Source: Zerene cesonia (Eukaryota > Arthropoda > Insecta > Lepidoptera > Pieridae). From it: a stretch of 64,000 bases of DNA. Below the pieces are notes generated by a model. It was not told where the DNA came from. It did no database searches and worked only from the letters and a program-made list of their open reading frames with translations. The stretch covers positions 744,001 through 808,000 of the forward strand of contig NW_024045137.1 of assembly GCF_012273895.1 (NCBI RefSeq), read 5' to 3'. The position numbers were made by a program, and so were the translations under genes. The first letter of the stretch is position 1. The number at the start of each line of letters is the position of its first letter. Shown in pieces: positions 13,801-24,800 of the stretch.

Positions 13801-16800
13801 CCGGGTTTAACCGCGGAGCTCAGCTAATAATTCATATAAGAAACTTTCAATTTTAATACAAATAAAGTCTAAGTCATTGGAAAGCAGGGTACAGAAAGAC
13901 GTGTGATGTGAAGAAAAAAGTCGTGAGTTAAAATCAGGTGATGATTGTGATGTTGGCGGTGATGACGACGACGATGATGATGTTGATGATGACGATGACG
14001 TCGATGTTGACGATGTTGACGTTAACGACGATGCTGACGATGACAATGATAATGATAATAATGATGATGAACTTTTTAATTACAATGATAACCATGAAAC
14101 TCACCGTTCATCCCGCCCCCTGCACGCGTACGTCAACCTAGCCGGCCGCCGCAGGCAGTCCCCCGCCAGCCAGATGTCCCCGCGGGCCGCGTGCGCGACG
14201 AGCTGCGGGGCGGAGGGGCACATCGCGGGGGTGAGGGGCGCCCCGCCCCCGGTGGCCAGCGAGCGGGGGACTAGCGGGGGCGACTGGGGACGTGTGCACA
14301 TTCAAATGATATTACACTTTCATAATTAATAAAACAGTAATCAGACCATTTTTTAACGACAAATATTTTTAAAAAATGTGAAATGCTTTGCCATGGTGTA
14401 TTTTTCTCCCCCCCCCCACTCCCCCACCCTTTTTAGTAATTTTTTTCTGTTTGTCAGAATCAGGAGAACTACTGTGTACTTGACCAGTTTTAATAATTTT
14501 TTTCTTAATTTAAAGCTTATTGGTTAGAAACAAGCAAAAAATAGTTTTTAACTATAATTATACTAGTGGCAAATACTTAATTTAAATATATTAAAAATAT
14601 TCGTTTTCCGGCTTCGCTCGTGGTACATAGCCCATAGCATTCCTCAATAAATGGACTATCTAACACTGAGAGAATTTTTCAAATCGGACCAGTAGTTCCT
14701 GAGATTAGTGCGTTCAAACAAACAAACAAACTCTTCAGCTTTATAATATCAGTACAGTACAGAGGTATAGATAACAAATTTATAATGACCCGTATTCAAA
14801 GCATCCAATATCGAAACATTATATTTTTATTTTGATCCTATAATTTAGAAATTGAAACCTTTTTAACGCATTTTAAACGCGATTTATTCGTTATATTATT
14901 AACCCGACGTTTCGAACACTTTACAGCGAGCGTGGTCACGGCGTGATTCAAACACAAGAAAATACTACTGATCCTATAAGTTTCGTAAAATAAAAATATG
15001 TTTAATTAGATTAAATTATTCTCAATTAACAAAGTCAAACAAAAATACTTCAATTGTTTATGATGCCCTTAATTATAATACAATAGTAATGAAATATGAT
15101 GCAATCCGGAAATGGTATATTTACTTATTCGACTAGCTTTTTCCAGCGGCTTCGCACATGTTCAATATGGAGTAATTTAATAGATGATATTATACACATC
15201 CAACTGCCTTCCTACTCCTACTAATCCTACTAATATTATAAATGCGAAAGTTTGTAAGGATGCGTGTGTGTTTGTTGCTCTTTCTATCAAATAAAAACCA
15301 TCAAAATCCGTTGCATAGTCTTGTTTAAATATACATACGCACATAAGGATATACAAAGAAAAATCAACTTTGTTTTATACTATGTAATGATTAGGATAGC
15401 TTCTTTAACTATTTTATTGTAGTGAAGTCCCATGTCTCCTAATGGGGTATGGAGACAAAATATGTTAATCTGTTTCTCTGATCAATTTTCTTTATGAACA
15501 AGGTGATCAACCATCTGTGTCCTGACAGACCAAGACATTTTTTTTTTGTAAGGTAATTGAACCTAGGTCTCTCGATTCCGGTTCTACGCTTACATGTTAA
15601 CCACTATATCAAGGAGGCGGTCATTTCCTTTTTTCATTTCACTAATGGAGCAATTTTTGAAGCTTCTGAACATTGATAATTCAACATACTATTTTCTAAT
15701 TTTATTTGNNNNNNNNNNNNNNNNNNNNNNNNNNNNNNNNNNNNNNNNNNNNNNNNNNNNNNNNNNNNNNNNNNNNNNNNNNNNNNNNNNNNNNNNNNNN
15801 NNGTGTGTTGGTAGCACTTACCATCAGGCACCCACCAGCTCCCATGCCAACGATGACATAGCAAAATAATAATAATTATCATCATAGTTTGGACACCCAT
15901 ACCTGGCCACCGCTCTCATCGGCCACGAACAACGACGAGGCGCACGGGAACAGCACCCTGCCCGACTGATGCAGCTCGTACGAGGCTATGCCCCACGCGG
16001 CGACGCGCTGCCGCTCCCACAGCAGCTGCTCCTCGCGCGACCACTTGCCGGACGACACGTCTAGCGCTACGTTCGATTCGATTAGCGGCTTCCAGTCTAA
16101 CCTGTGGGGCGATTATTAAATGCTTCATTTGATATCCTATCACTTACAGACCCATCATATGTACACATACAATTTCAATACAAATATAATACAATTTCAT
16201 AGACAAGCATCAAGCTTTTCTGTGGAGTGTGGCAACTAACAATGTAGCACAAAATTGAATACATTACAAATATTAGAGAGATAATGTTTGCGGGTTTGTA
16301 GTGGGAAACCTCTCCAGGTGGGTAGAGCAGTATGTCCACCAAGAAGCACCTGTGGCCCCTTTAGTACAGTGGCTGGATGGAAGGCAGTGGGGTTTTAGTA
16401 GGAATACACCACAACCCACAGCTCCTTCACCAAAGGTTGTGGGCATGTATGCAATATTTTCCCATAAAAAAAATACTAACTGTTAACTTTGGAATTTTGG
16501 TTTAATGCTATTTTTACAATACATTTCAATTGTTATCCATATTGCTAAGTTAAGAAAAAAAACCATGCTCGGCTTTTGTCATTTACAGGTGCATTTTTTA
16601 AAATATATTATTTATATAGTCTACCATGTTTCTGACAATTACAAAAACATCTCACGTGTCAAAATCTGTCCAGCAGTTTTAGGGTGTAGGGTGTGCCATA
16701 GAAATGGATATACATGCTTCGGAATGTAGATGCACTCAAAAATCTATTTTCTCCGGTTGCAATTTGGTTAAAATTGGTTTTTAGACAAGCCTTCCTTTCT

Positions 16801-18066
16801 CACCTCCTAAAATACCCTATTATTTGTTTGAAAATAGTTCTATTACTAGGTTAATGCTTGTTTTGTAAAACTATTGTATAGACTTATAAAATTAATAGCT
16901 GCGCCCCGCAGTTTCACCCTCGCAAGTCCGTATTCCGTAGGAATATCGGGATAAAAAGTTGCCTATATGCTATTTCAGTTGTCCAGCTATCTACTACGTA
17001 TCAAATTTCATTGCAATTGGTTGAGTACTTTTTGCATGAAAGAGCAACAAACACACACACATCCTTACAAACTTTGGCATTTATAATATTAGTAGGATTT
17101 TACAATTAGATAGCTCTATCTTAATGGAGTAACCTAGTTGGGTAATAAATACTTTATCAATTTAGAGGTTTTAACATACTCTAAATAAATGGCATGGGGT
17201 GTTTATAGGCAAAAAATGACAAGAGGAGAAGAAATTTATTGCGGGTAGGGTTAGATTAGGGTAGGGTAGTTAGATAGGACAGGCTCAACAGCAAAGCGTG
17301 CTTCATTTGCCAAGCAAAGAAAGTTCATTGGACTCTTTGTGAAAATACTTCTGCAATACACTTGTATTCTTGTAGAGTATACATCATGGGAGTCATAAAG
17401 AACAATATCAAAGAATGTTGAAAGACATACTTAGAATGTAAAATAAGTATGAGACTTATATCAATGTTCCGATAACAGATTCTGGTGTACCGAAACAGGT
17501 TGTAGTTCTTTTATTTAGATTTAAAAAGTAGAGCTTGTGAATTGAATGCATTTCAATTTGAATACCTTGAACTTATTATTTATATCCTACTAATATTATA
17601 AATGTGTAAGGATGTGTCTGCGTTTGTTACTCTTTCACACAAAAACTACTGAACCAATAGCAATGAAATTGGAGACAGCAGGACATAGGCAACTTTTTGT
17701 CTCGATATTCCTACGAAACCGCGGACCGCAGCTAGTTTTTTTTATTTTTTTAACATTACCAAGTATTAATAATACTCACCTAGCATTACTGGGTTGCAAG
17801 GTTGGTATTATATCAGTGTATAACAGCGTTATCTCCCATCCGTTCTGCGGAGTCCTCAAGAAATACACCCTCGTCTTGCCGTTACTTAATTTTCTAAAAG
17901 ATATAGCCATTGGCATCATAGTGGACAATGAAGATAGTTCTTTCCTCAAATCGTGAACTGCTTGTCTCACTTCCGCCCAACTGTATTTTTTCGGCGGTTC
18001 CCGATCATATTCCCCTGCCGCAGCCCCATCGCCTGCCTCCCTCACTTCCATCTTTAAGTATTCCAT
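715..18066 (-). CDS. DPP9: Dipeptidyl peptidase 8/9 (prolyl oligopeptidase family S9B), 3' end missing
   Basis: Cytosolic serine exopeptidase that removes X-Pro dipeptides from peptide N-termini (known role of DPP8/9). Exons in transcript order, all with consistent phase: 18066-17780, 16101-15903, 14283-14105, 13292-13195, 12378-12276, 11628-11504, ?10044-9931 (start lost in a gap), 8999-8852, one exon expected in gap 7566-8565, 7226-7117, 6150-5998, 4977-4845, 4396-4310, 3761-3589, 3341-3198, 2725-2647, 2206-2014, 826-715. Visible coding is about 812 codons; human DPP8/9 have about 860-900. Landmarks: N-terminal KKYSWAEVRQAV; the double-Glu substrate motif TQEEFSRYTGFWW (exon 4); ITSGEWEVMG (7117-7226); YGGPEVQ (3589-3761); nucleophile motif HGWSYGGYLS split across exons 2725-2647 and 2206-2014; acid motif ADENVHF in 826-715. 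The exon with the catalytic His is not in readable sequence. No signal peptide or membrane segment is seen, which fits DPP8/9 rather than DPP4. The start is the first Met (18066); a second Met five codons on has a better context. Family identity is secure; DPP8 and DPP9 cannot be told apart here. Confidence 0.95.
1136..1350 (+). mobile_element. Non-autonomous Helitron-like element, near full length
   Basis: Reference copy of the most abundant repeat here. It opens with CCTACT...AAATGCGAAAGTTTG and ends CCGCGGGGCGCAGCTAGT, a short GC hairpin followed by CTAGT, as non-autonomous Helitrons do. Strand for this family is given with CTAGT at the 3' end. No coding capacity. Helitron assignment is inference from termini. 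Confidence 0.7.
1533..2007. repeat. 8-bp minisatellite, units CAGTGTGC / CAGTGTAC
   Basis: About 475 bases of almost uninterrupted CAGTGTRC octamers with rarer ATAC/ATAT variants. The array ends six bases short of the exon 17 donor of DPP8/9 (minus strand, 2013). Long open frames on both strands are artefacts of the unit. Confidence 0.95.
2782..2920 (-). mobile_element. tRNA-like repeat copy
   Basis: Same tRNA-like core (minus strand GGCCGAGAGGCTAGGCGTTG; box B GGGTTCGAATCC), in DPP8/9 intron 15. Confidence 0.65.
3892..3993. mobile_element. Compact foldback of the tRNA-like family
   Basis: Arms 3892-3935 and 3950-3993 (44 bp) are near-perfect inverted copies around a 14-base loop; they include GATCACGAGGCAGGA. 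Confidence 0.85.
4534..4621 (+). mobile_element. Helitron-like element, internally deleted
   Basis: Both ends present, but the central CTTTCACGC...GGACAACTGG part is missing. Confidence 0.65.
4675..4838. repeat. CT-rich tract running into a 31-base C homopolymer
   Basis: (CT)n and CACTCT-type sequence at 4675-4807 followed by 31 C (4808-4838). The run abuts the exon 12 donor of DPP8/9, so the transcript intron begins GTGAGTGG and continues as poly-G. Confidence 0.95.
4988..5242 (-). mobile_element. Poly(A)-tailed SINE-like element, diverged
   Basis: Relative of 52315-52660 with internal deletions, next to DPP8/9 exon 12. Partial relatives are at 7288-7389 and 15803-15855 (+). Confidence 0.65.
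5419..5616 (-). mobile_element. tRNA-headed SINE, full length
   Basis: Same family as 34355-34563, opposite strand, in DPP8/9 intron 11. Confidence 0.8.
5882..5995. repeat. (TG)n-rich tract
   Basis: TG dinucleotides interspersed with TATG and TACTTG, in DPP8/9 intron 11 directly after the donor at 5997 (minus strand). Confidence 0.85.
6226..6412 (+). mobile_element. Second CTAGT family (CGCGTCTGTCTCTATGTATG type)
   Basis: Ends GCGGGGCAAAGCTAGT; related copy at 21106-21277. Core ACAACGGATTTTGATGG. Confidence 0.6.
6793..7078 (-). mobile_element. tRNA-headed SINE with (GAT)n tail
   Basis: Same family as 56596-56900; it ends about 40 bases from DPP8/9 exon 10. Its (GAT)n tail is lost. Confidence 0.75.
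7390..7399. other. Ten-base gap with duplicated flank
   Basis: Ten N followed by 166 bases (7400-7565) that repeat 7152-7317 exactly, so this is an unresolved assembly join. Confidence 1.
7400..7565 (-). other. Exact duplicate of part of DPP8/9 exon 10 and its upstream intron
   Basis: Identical over 166 bases to 7152-7317, including the first 75 bases of exon 7226-7117 and its acceptor. Because it abuts two gaps, it is best read as two contig ends covering the same locus, not a real exon duplication. Confidence 0.85.
7566..8565. other. 1000-base placeholder gap
   Basis: Exactly 1000 N. Exon 8 ends in phase 0 and the next visible exon (7226) begins in phase 1, so at least one DPP8/9 exon is hidden here. 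Confidence 1.
9692..9900 (-). mobile_element. Helitron-like element, full length
   Basis: Near-consensus copy in DPP8/9 intron 7, ending 30 bases before exon 7. Confidence 0.75.
10045..11044. other. 1000-base placeholder gap
   Basis: Exactly 1000 N. It cuts DPP8/9 exon 7: readable coding begins at 10044 on the minus strand and the acceptor is inside the gap. Confidence 1.
11130..11497. repeat. Minisatellite with ATGTCTATCAATGTC-type units
   Basis: Imperfect units of roughly 28-30 bases (CCAAATCCATGTCTATCAA core), then short TGTCAA units. The array ends at the exon 6 donor of DPP8/9 (11503). Confidence 0.9.
12128..12262. repeat. Degenerate CATGACGT / CATGACAT tandem tract
   Basis: Repeated ACATGACGT-like words on both strands, partly palindromic, starting about 12 bases after the exon 5 donor of DPP8/9 (12275). 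Confidence 0.75.
12841..13028 (+). mobile_element. Helitron-like element, CTCGTGTCACAATG family
   Basis: Core ACCGATTATAATAAAATTCG and end GGGGCGTACAGATAGT. A related copy is at 60966-61140 and a fragment at 36480-36600. Confidence 0.55.
13568..13758 (+). mobile_element. Helitron-like element, full length
   Basis: Good copy in DPP8/9 intron 3 with a slightly mutated 3' end (GGAGCAGCAT). Confidence 0.75.
13936..14084. repeat. GATGACGATGTT-type trinucleotide-based tandem tract
   Basis: Runs of GATGAT, GACGAT and GATGTT in DPP8/9 intron 3, about 20 bases from the donor at 14104. Confidence 0.85.
14604..14756 (-). mobile_element. CTAGT-family element, 3'-truncated
   Basis: Relative of 49012-49192 with the core AATCGGACCAGTAGTTCCTG; the CTAGT end is lost. 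Confidence 0.6.
15225..15296 (+). mobile_element. Helitron-like element, 5' fragment
   Basis: First 70 bases only, joined to another repeat carrying ATCCGTTGCATAGTC. Confidence 0.65.
15422..15618 (-). mobile_element. tRNA-headed SINE, full length, diverged
   Basis: Same family as 34355-34563, with a damaged box B, in DPP8/9 intron 2. Confidence 0.75.
15709..15802. other. 94-base gap
   Basis: 94 N inside DPP8/9 intron 2; no exon is interrupted. Confidence 1.
16896..17098 (-). mobile_element. Helitron-like element, full length
   Basis: Diverged copy in DPP8/9 intron 1 with both ends intact. Confidence 0.75.
17586..17735 (+). mobile_element. Helitron-like element, internally deleted
   Basis: Diverged, about 60 bases shorter than the full copy, just downstream of DPP8/9 exon 1. 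Confidence 0.65.
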
Positions 18067-18834
18067 ACAAAATAATTGTAAATTCTATTCTAGATTCATG
18101 ACTGCACGATTCGATCTAATTCAAAGCACAGCTTTTTACGTTTCCTTGTAGTGAAGCTTGATAAATATATTTTACTAATTCATTGCTAAATGTATAATTT
18201 TGTTCTCATTGTTTTATTTAATTGTTTTTTTATGTACATTTGCCTAAACCGAGCCAACACACTGATTTTTGACTTTTCTTTACCAAATGATACAGAATAA
18301 AAATAAAGGAATTGAAATGAGTACTGGATGCAGATAACACATTCGCTGTCAAACACAGCTGATGTATATAAATATAATCTGTATTGCATTATCAAGCTTT
18401 TCGTGCTGATAATAATTATAGTCTTGAAAAATACAAAGCACATTTTTATTATAACAATTAAACTGCTTTAAATTTACTTTAAGTCGCTATTTAATAACAT
18501 GGTAAATGATTACAAAAAATGAAAAGTGTTGAAACTTATTATATGATTCAAGGCAAACAATTTTTTAATTTATTTTCTTACGTCTATGAAGTTTCATCTA
18601 ATATAAAACATTGATATAATTTATAACATTTTTGCATTGTTCATTAAATAATCACACACAATATTTATAGACATGATAACAATTAGATTAAGCGGATGTG
18701 ACTTCATATTATTTATCCAATTTTACTACTGCAGTTCCGCCAACAATTGCCGCCGGACTGTCAATCGGGAAAAACATGTCGTTGTCGCTGTAAATTTAAG
18801 CGCATATATTATTTCGCATTTGTGTATTTATAAA
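18067..18834. promoter_or_regulatory. Divergent intergenic region between DPP8/9 and CNNM
   Basis: The two start codons face away from each other across 768 bp, so this interval must carry both core promoters and both 5' UTRs unless untranslated exons lie elsewhere. It is AT-rich and contains none of the dispersed repeats that fill the introns on both sides. I see no convincing TATA box at a fitting distance and cannot place transcription starts. Confidence 0.55.
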
Positions 18835-21800
18835 ATGGCATTAGCGTCTAATGTGTTGCGGACTTGTGGAATATTATTTTATATAGCGAATAGTGTGTGT
18901 GGTTTGGATAACATATTGAAACAACCGTGGATATTTTCTTTTCAAGTGAGCGAAAAATCATGTGCAGATTTTAAATGTAAATATTTGCTAAAGGTGCACG
19001 GTGGTGAATACCTCGGTCATTCCTCGTGGAGATTAACCCCTAATGAAGGTGCTAGGGGTGTAAACTGTGAAAATATATATTCTAGTTACGAGTTACGAGA
19101 ATTAAAAACGGAACAGTGGCAATCCGAAATAGAAGTGTTTTTACCTCACGTTGTTGATAAAATTTACTTTTGTTTGATGCATAGTGATGGTACACAGGGT
19201 CCGTTTAATGGAAAATGGGTGCATCAAGGTACAGAACTATTTCTGCAACCTGCTAAGGATGAAAAACAAAAAATAAAAAGGTAAGTGGAACTTCTTTGTA
19301 TTTACGACGTATATCTTATAACATGATTCATATAATGTCTCGATTACTGTATATTTAATTGTTGTTTATGTTCTATTTCAACAACATGTGTTGATTATTA
19401 ATTACACCTTATATGCCACAGTTGTAACTTTAGAAATAATGATCTAATAAATTAATTATATTATTAACATAAATAATCTATTATATAATATGAAATAGAT
19501 ACTGTGTGCAGTTACAATATTTAATAATTAATTATATTTATATATTATACTCAAAAATAGAATAAATAATTGATTACATAATATATAAGTCATTCTCAAA
19601 AATGTTAATATTTAGAATAAAATTACGTATTTAACATACAATGAATTAATATTGATTTGACTTACACAATTACTTAGAATACTGATTTATAAAAGTTAAG
19701 TAATTTTTAAGCTCTGAGTTATTCTATTTTTCATCAAGGAACAGTTTTTTTTTTAATTTTCTTTTAAAGCAAACTTCACACTATTTCACACTTCATAGAA
19801 ATATAATAAATGTGAAAGTTTGTTAGTTTGCATGTTTGTCCGTCAATCACACTGAAACTATTGAATAGATTTTGATGAAATTTGGTAAACAGACAGGGTT
19901 TGAGCTGAATTGGGTGATAGGATACTTTATATCCTGATTAAATGCATGGGATAAAACAGGCATCTTGATATCCAGGAGGAGCCAGGACACTCATTTAGTT
20001 TCTTATAAGCCGTACAGTTGCACAGTCTTTTCCTTACAAGAAATACCAACTTATGATTTTCCCCACATAACCCATGTTCCCATGGGATTTCCATGATATC
20101 TTGTGTCCTTTCTTGGGACACAAACATTTACCAAAATTTCATCCAAATTGCTATGCTTAATTTGTTGTTTTTCATATTTGAAATGCAATCAAAATTATTA
20201 TGAATTGAAAACATATTAATAAGGGGCGTGGGGGAATGATTCGTTGGGGTGTTGGTGCTGTTTAAGTTTGACCGGGACGGGGATCTCAAATCGGGACGTT
20301 CAGTAAGCCTACTTATAAGCAAATAATAAGTTTCAACCCCACTCATGTCTATAGTCCCTACAGTTGTTATCGCTACTCATTCATTTGTTTATTAATATAA
20401 AGATTTGGATTTGTACTTTATTTACTCATAAAACTTTGTTCAATTAATCTGAATACATGCTGTCTTAAATGAATTTATGATATAGTTTAGATTGAACTAG
20501 AGATATACTAGTATGTGTCTAGTTTAATCTGCACTAGTATTATTAAATCATATCAAATCAAATCAAATTTATTAAATCGAACACTTAACCTAACCTTATA
20601 GCTAAGTATATCGCTGTAGCAATACAAATAGGTATCAAACAATTAAGGTTCAAGACCGATATCTTTGCTAGGTTACAGAGTAACCTTCATTAAAGATATC
20701 AGTACCTTCCCCATACCATCAATAAAGCACAATGTAATTTAAATGTCTCAAGGTGGTTGTCCCACTTTGTTCATGAAATTGATGAAATGAAATTATAAAG
20801 AGGAAACTTTTGTATTTCTGTATGTTTGTAACACTTTCACGCAAAAACCAGTCAACAGATTTCAAAAATTCTTTCACCATTAGAAAGCTGTAACTTCACT
20901 GAGTGTCATAGACTGTATCTACAGTCATGTATCTATATGTACCACAGGCGAAACCCGGTCGAACAGCTAGTCGTTATTAAAAGAGTAACTATAGAGTTTC
21001 TAACCGATCCCACTCGGGAGCAGCGACCTTCCGAATCGGTGGTACTTAGTTTAAAAAATGACTTTATTTTTTCATCATTTATATGTCGCTATCACGACAC
21101 AGTATAAAACAAAGTCGCTTTCTCTGTCCCTATGTCCCTATGTATGCTTAAATATTTAAAACTACGCAACGGATTTTAATGGTTTTTTTTTTGTAATAGT
21201 TAGAGTGATTCAAGAGGAAGGTTTATATATATAATAACATCTATTAAACTATTCCGATTAACGCGTGCGAAGCCACGGGCAAAAGCATGTATGCGATATA
21301 TTCGCATTATAGTCTAACGGAAAAATAATGTGTCTAAAATGCAAATGGCTCACTAATTTGTCATCTAATCTTAAAAAAAAAACGCCCGACTGGGTACGAA
21401 CCTTCCGGCTCCCTCCATTCATGCGGCAGCCATAGCCGAGTTTCGTGTACCCCGTCAAGGGGGGACGCCCTTGGGCGTGTCTCTTCCAGGGTTAATATTG
21501 TGTTCATCCACACGTCCGTACTAAGATTAGTAGTAACCCTTCAGACTTACATCGCGATTCACCACAAAAAGAGAATAAAACGAATCGTTTCTCTCATTGT
21601 TTTGGTTTTATTTATTTATTTATTACATTAAGGATCACCAACATGACATACACGGGTAACATGAATGGAAAGTTTTATAAAAATTACAAACAAAGACTTA
21701 GTGCTGTCACAATTATAGGCAACCACTACTAATAAAAATAACACTAGCTGTGACCCGCGGTTGAAACCGCGTAAGTTCGTATCCCGTAGGAATATCGGTA

Positions 21801-24800
21801 TAAAAAGTGCCTATGTGTTATTTCAGTTCTCCAGTTAGCTACGAAGCAAAATAGTATTATTATTCACCAATAGATGTCAGGAAAAAAAAACACAAATAAA
21901 ACACGAATATGACATTTTCTAAAAAAAATTCCTAGCTAGATCGATTTATCGCCCCCAAAACCCCGTGTATACTAAATTTCATGAAAATCGTTGGAGCCGA
22001 TTCTGAGATTCCAATTATATATATATATATATATATATGTACAAGAATTGCTCGTTTAAAGGTATAACATTTCACAGCCTGCAGCTAACAGCTATTTAAG
22101 TACAAACAAAATTTTGTCTTAATTATATTTTACACAAAAAAACACAATAACAACGAGGTTTTAATATTATTCTGGACTAGTTTCCGCCCACGACTTCGTC
22201 CACGTGAAATAAGTTACTTTGGGCTAACGCTAGCTCGCAGCGCACGCAGCGGAAGCTTTCATGAGGAAAAATATCCCCGGATTTTAAAACATTGTTCATT
22301 GGTACTCCGCTATAATTAGCCTCAGCGTGATGATATGTAGCCTATAAACCTCCTCGATAAAAATTTACATCGTACGCAATATAATTATGATAATGGATAA
22401 TTTTTAATGGTTTTCATCTTGCTAATTTGTATGGAATTTAATTTTATAATACGTATTACTAACATAGTTTCTAAGATTAATGTATACTAAAACAAATATG
22501 GATGAATATCTGAAAATAAAATATTATTATTATTATTATATTATAAATGGGCTATCTAACACGGAAATAAATTTTTCAAATCGGACCAGTAGTTCCTGAG
22601 ATTAGCGCGTTCAACCCAACTAACATACTCATCGGCTTTATAATATTAGCATAGTGGGTATATTCATTGACAAGTAGAAGACGCATTGCGTAATCGACTA
22701 CGACGTGCGTGCGACGACTTGCCAAGTTTCGTCACCGGCGTCTGAATTCGTGATATGTACGCCGATACTCAATAATTTCATCGCAAGATTGTCTTGTCTA
22801 GACACTAGTGTCTAGACTGTTTACTGTAGAGTGTAGACAGCGTCGTGTGTTGACCGGGTTTTAGACTGTGTCACAACCTCCGACCAAACCAAAGTTTATC
22901 TTATACCTTTAAACGAGCAATTCTTGTAATATAAATATATATATACTAGCTGCACCCGGCAAACGCTGTTCTGCCTTTCTCTGATCATTTAGGGGGATGA
23001 AAAATAGATGTTGGCCGATTCTCATAGATACCGGATAAGCACAAAAAATTTCATCAAAATCGGTCAAGCCGTTTCGGAGGAGTATGGCAACGAAAACTGT
23101 GACACGAGAATTTTATATATTAGATAGCTGCACCCGGCAAACGCTGTTCTGCCTTACTCTTATCGTTTAGGGGTATGAAAAATAGATGTTGGCCGATTCT
23201 CATAGATACCGGATAAGCACAAAAAATTTCGGAGGAGTATGGCAACGAAAACTGTGACACGAGAATTTTATATATTAGAAGATATATATATATAATTGGA
23301 ATCTCGGAATCGGCTCCAACGATTTTCATGAAATTTAGTATATAGGGGGTTTCGGGGGCGATAAATCGATCTAGTTAGGAATCTTTTTTAGAAAATGTCA
23401 TATTCGTGTTTTATTCGTGTTTTTTTTTCCTGACATCTATTGGTGAATAATAATACTATTTTGCTTCGTAGATAGCTGGACAACTGAAATAACACATAGG
23501 CACTTTTTATACGCGGTTTCAACCGCGGGTCACAGCTAGTATAAGTTTATACTTGCTGCGCCCCGCGGTTTCACTCGCGTAAGTCGGTATCCCGTAGGAA
23601 TATCGGGAGAAACAGTTGCCTATATGTTATTCCAGTTGTCCAGCTGTTTACGTACCAAATTTCATTGCAATCGGTTCAGTAGTTTTTGCGTGAAAGAGCA
23701 ACAAACACACACGCATCCTTACAAACTTTCGCATTTATAATATTAGTAGGGTAGTAGGAAGTAGGATTTTACGTATAATAACAAACCCTCACTTAATATA
23801 CTATATTTATTTATAATCTTAGTCTTACTACTCGCCCCGACTTCGCCCGTGGTACAAATATAGCCTATGTCACACAGTGAAGATGTAGCGTGCTGGTGGT
23901 GTAAGAATTCTTTTAAATCGGTCCAGCAGCTTTTGCGTGAAAACGTTACAAACATACAAAAAAAATTGAATTTTCCTCTTTATAATGTTAGTATATTATA
24001 ATAACCATACAGCTGACCCGGCACACGTTGTTTTTCCTTATTCTTATCATTTAGGGGGTATGAAAAATAGATGTTGGCCTATTCGCAGATCTACCTAATA
24101 CGCACACAAAATTTCATGAGAGTCGGTCCAACCGTTTCGCAGGATTGCGGTAACTAACACTGTGATACAAGAGTTTTATGTATATGTATGGAGATTATAA
24201 TATAATGTTATATATTATATATGTATGTGTATGTATTATTTATATTTTATATATTTATGTATGCATTGTTATTAATATTGGTATATTTTTCTTTTTATTA
24301 TACGTTTTATTCTTATTAACTCTGTTATTATTGCGCCTCCCTTTTACATTAGTATAGACTGCGTTTTCCTTGTCCACCAGGTTGTCTGGAAGAGATCGCT
24401 GCTTAAGCGATAAGACCGCCTGTTGTGCTCTTCATGTTAATATTATGTTGTTAAATTTATATCCTGTTTTTACTCTTCTTGTAAAGGTGCACAATAAAGA
24501 GTATCTGATTGATTGATTGATAATGTAATAATTATGTAAAGGTTAAGTGTTTGTTTGTTTGAACGAGCAAGTGTCATAAACTATTGGTCCATGATATTAT
24601 TCATTCTCATGTCCACTCGTTAACTCGAACACTGTAAGTCAGATTTTATACACCAACTGTTTTCCAACTTGGTGATCAGTGCAAGTTTCATCAAAATCGA
24701 TGAAGCAATTTTGAGATATATACCTAAATGTTTAACATGCACACTCCAGAGCAGGAAATACATCAAGACGTATTTTAGGACAGTTGGCCGCCATAAGTCA

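Larger units (their letters stand above)
21743..23540. mobile_element. Composite element with 260-295 bp inverted repeats
   Basis: Left arm 21743-22040 and right arm 23282-23540 are inverted copies of each other, more than 90% alike by eye apart from a 33-base indel. Each arm starts with a Helitron-like end (CTAGCTGTGACCCGCGG) followed by unique shared sequence. Between the arms lie a second element with its own 27-bp inverted repeats (22041-22927) and a tandem pair of another CTAGT family (22950-23275). No transposase frame is present. Confidence 0.8.

Noticed and set aside
13807..14141. Met/Thr-rich and Ser-rich frames
   Set aside because: Products of the GATGAC trinucleotide tract on either strand.
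18673..18834. Upstream in-frame Met extending CNNM by 54 residues
   Set aside because: The extension would bury the signal peptide, and the Met at 18835 has the better context.
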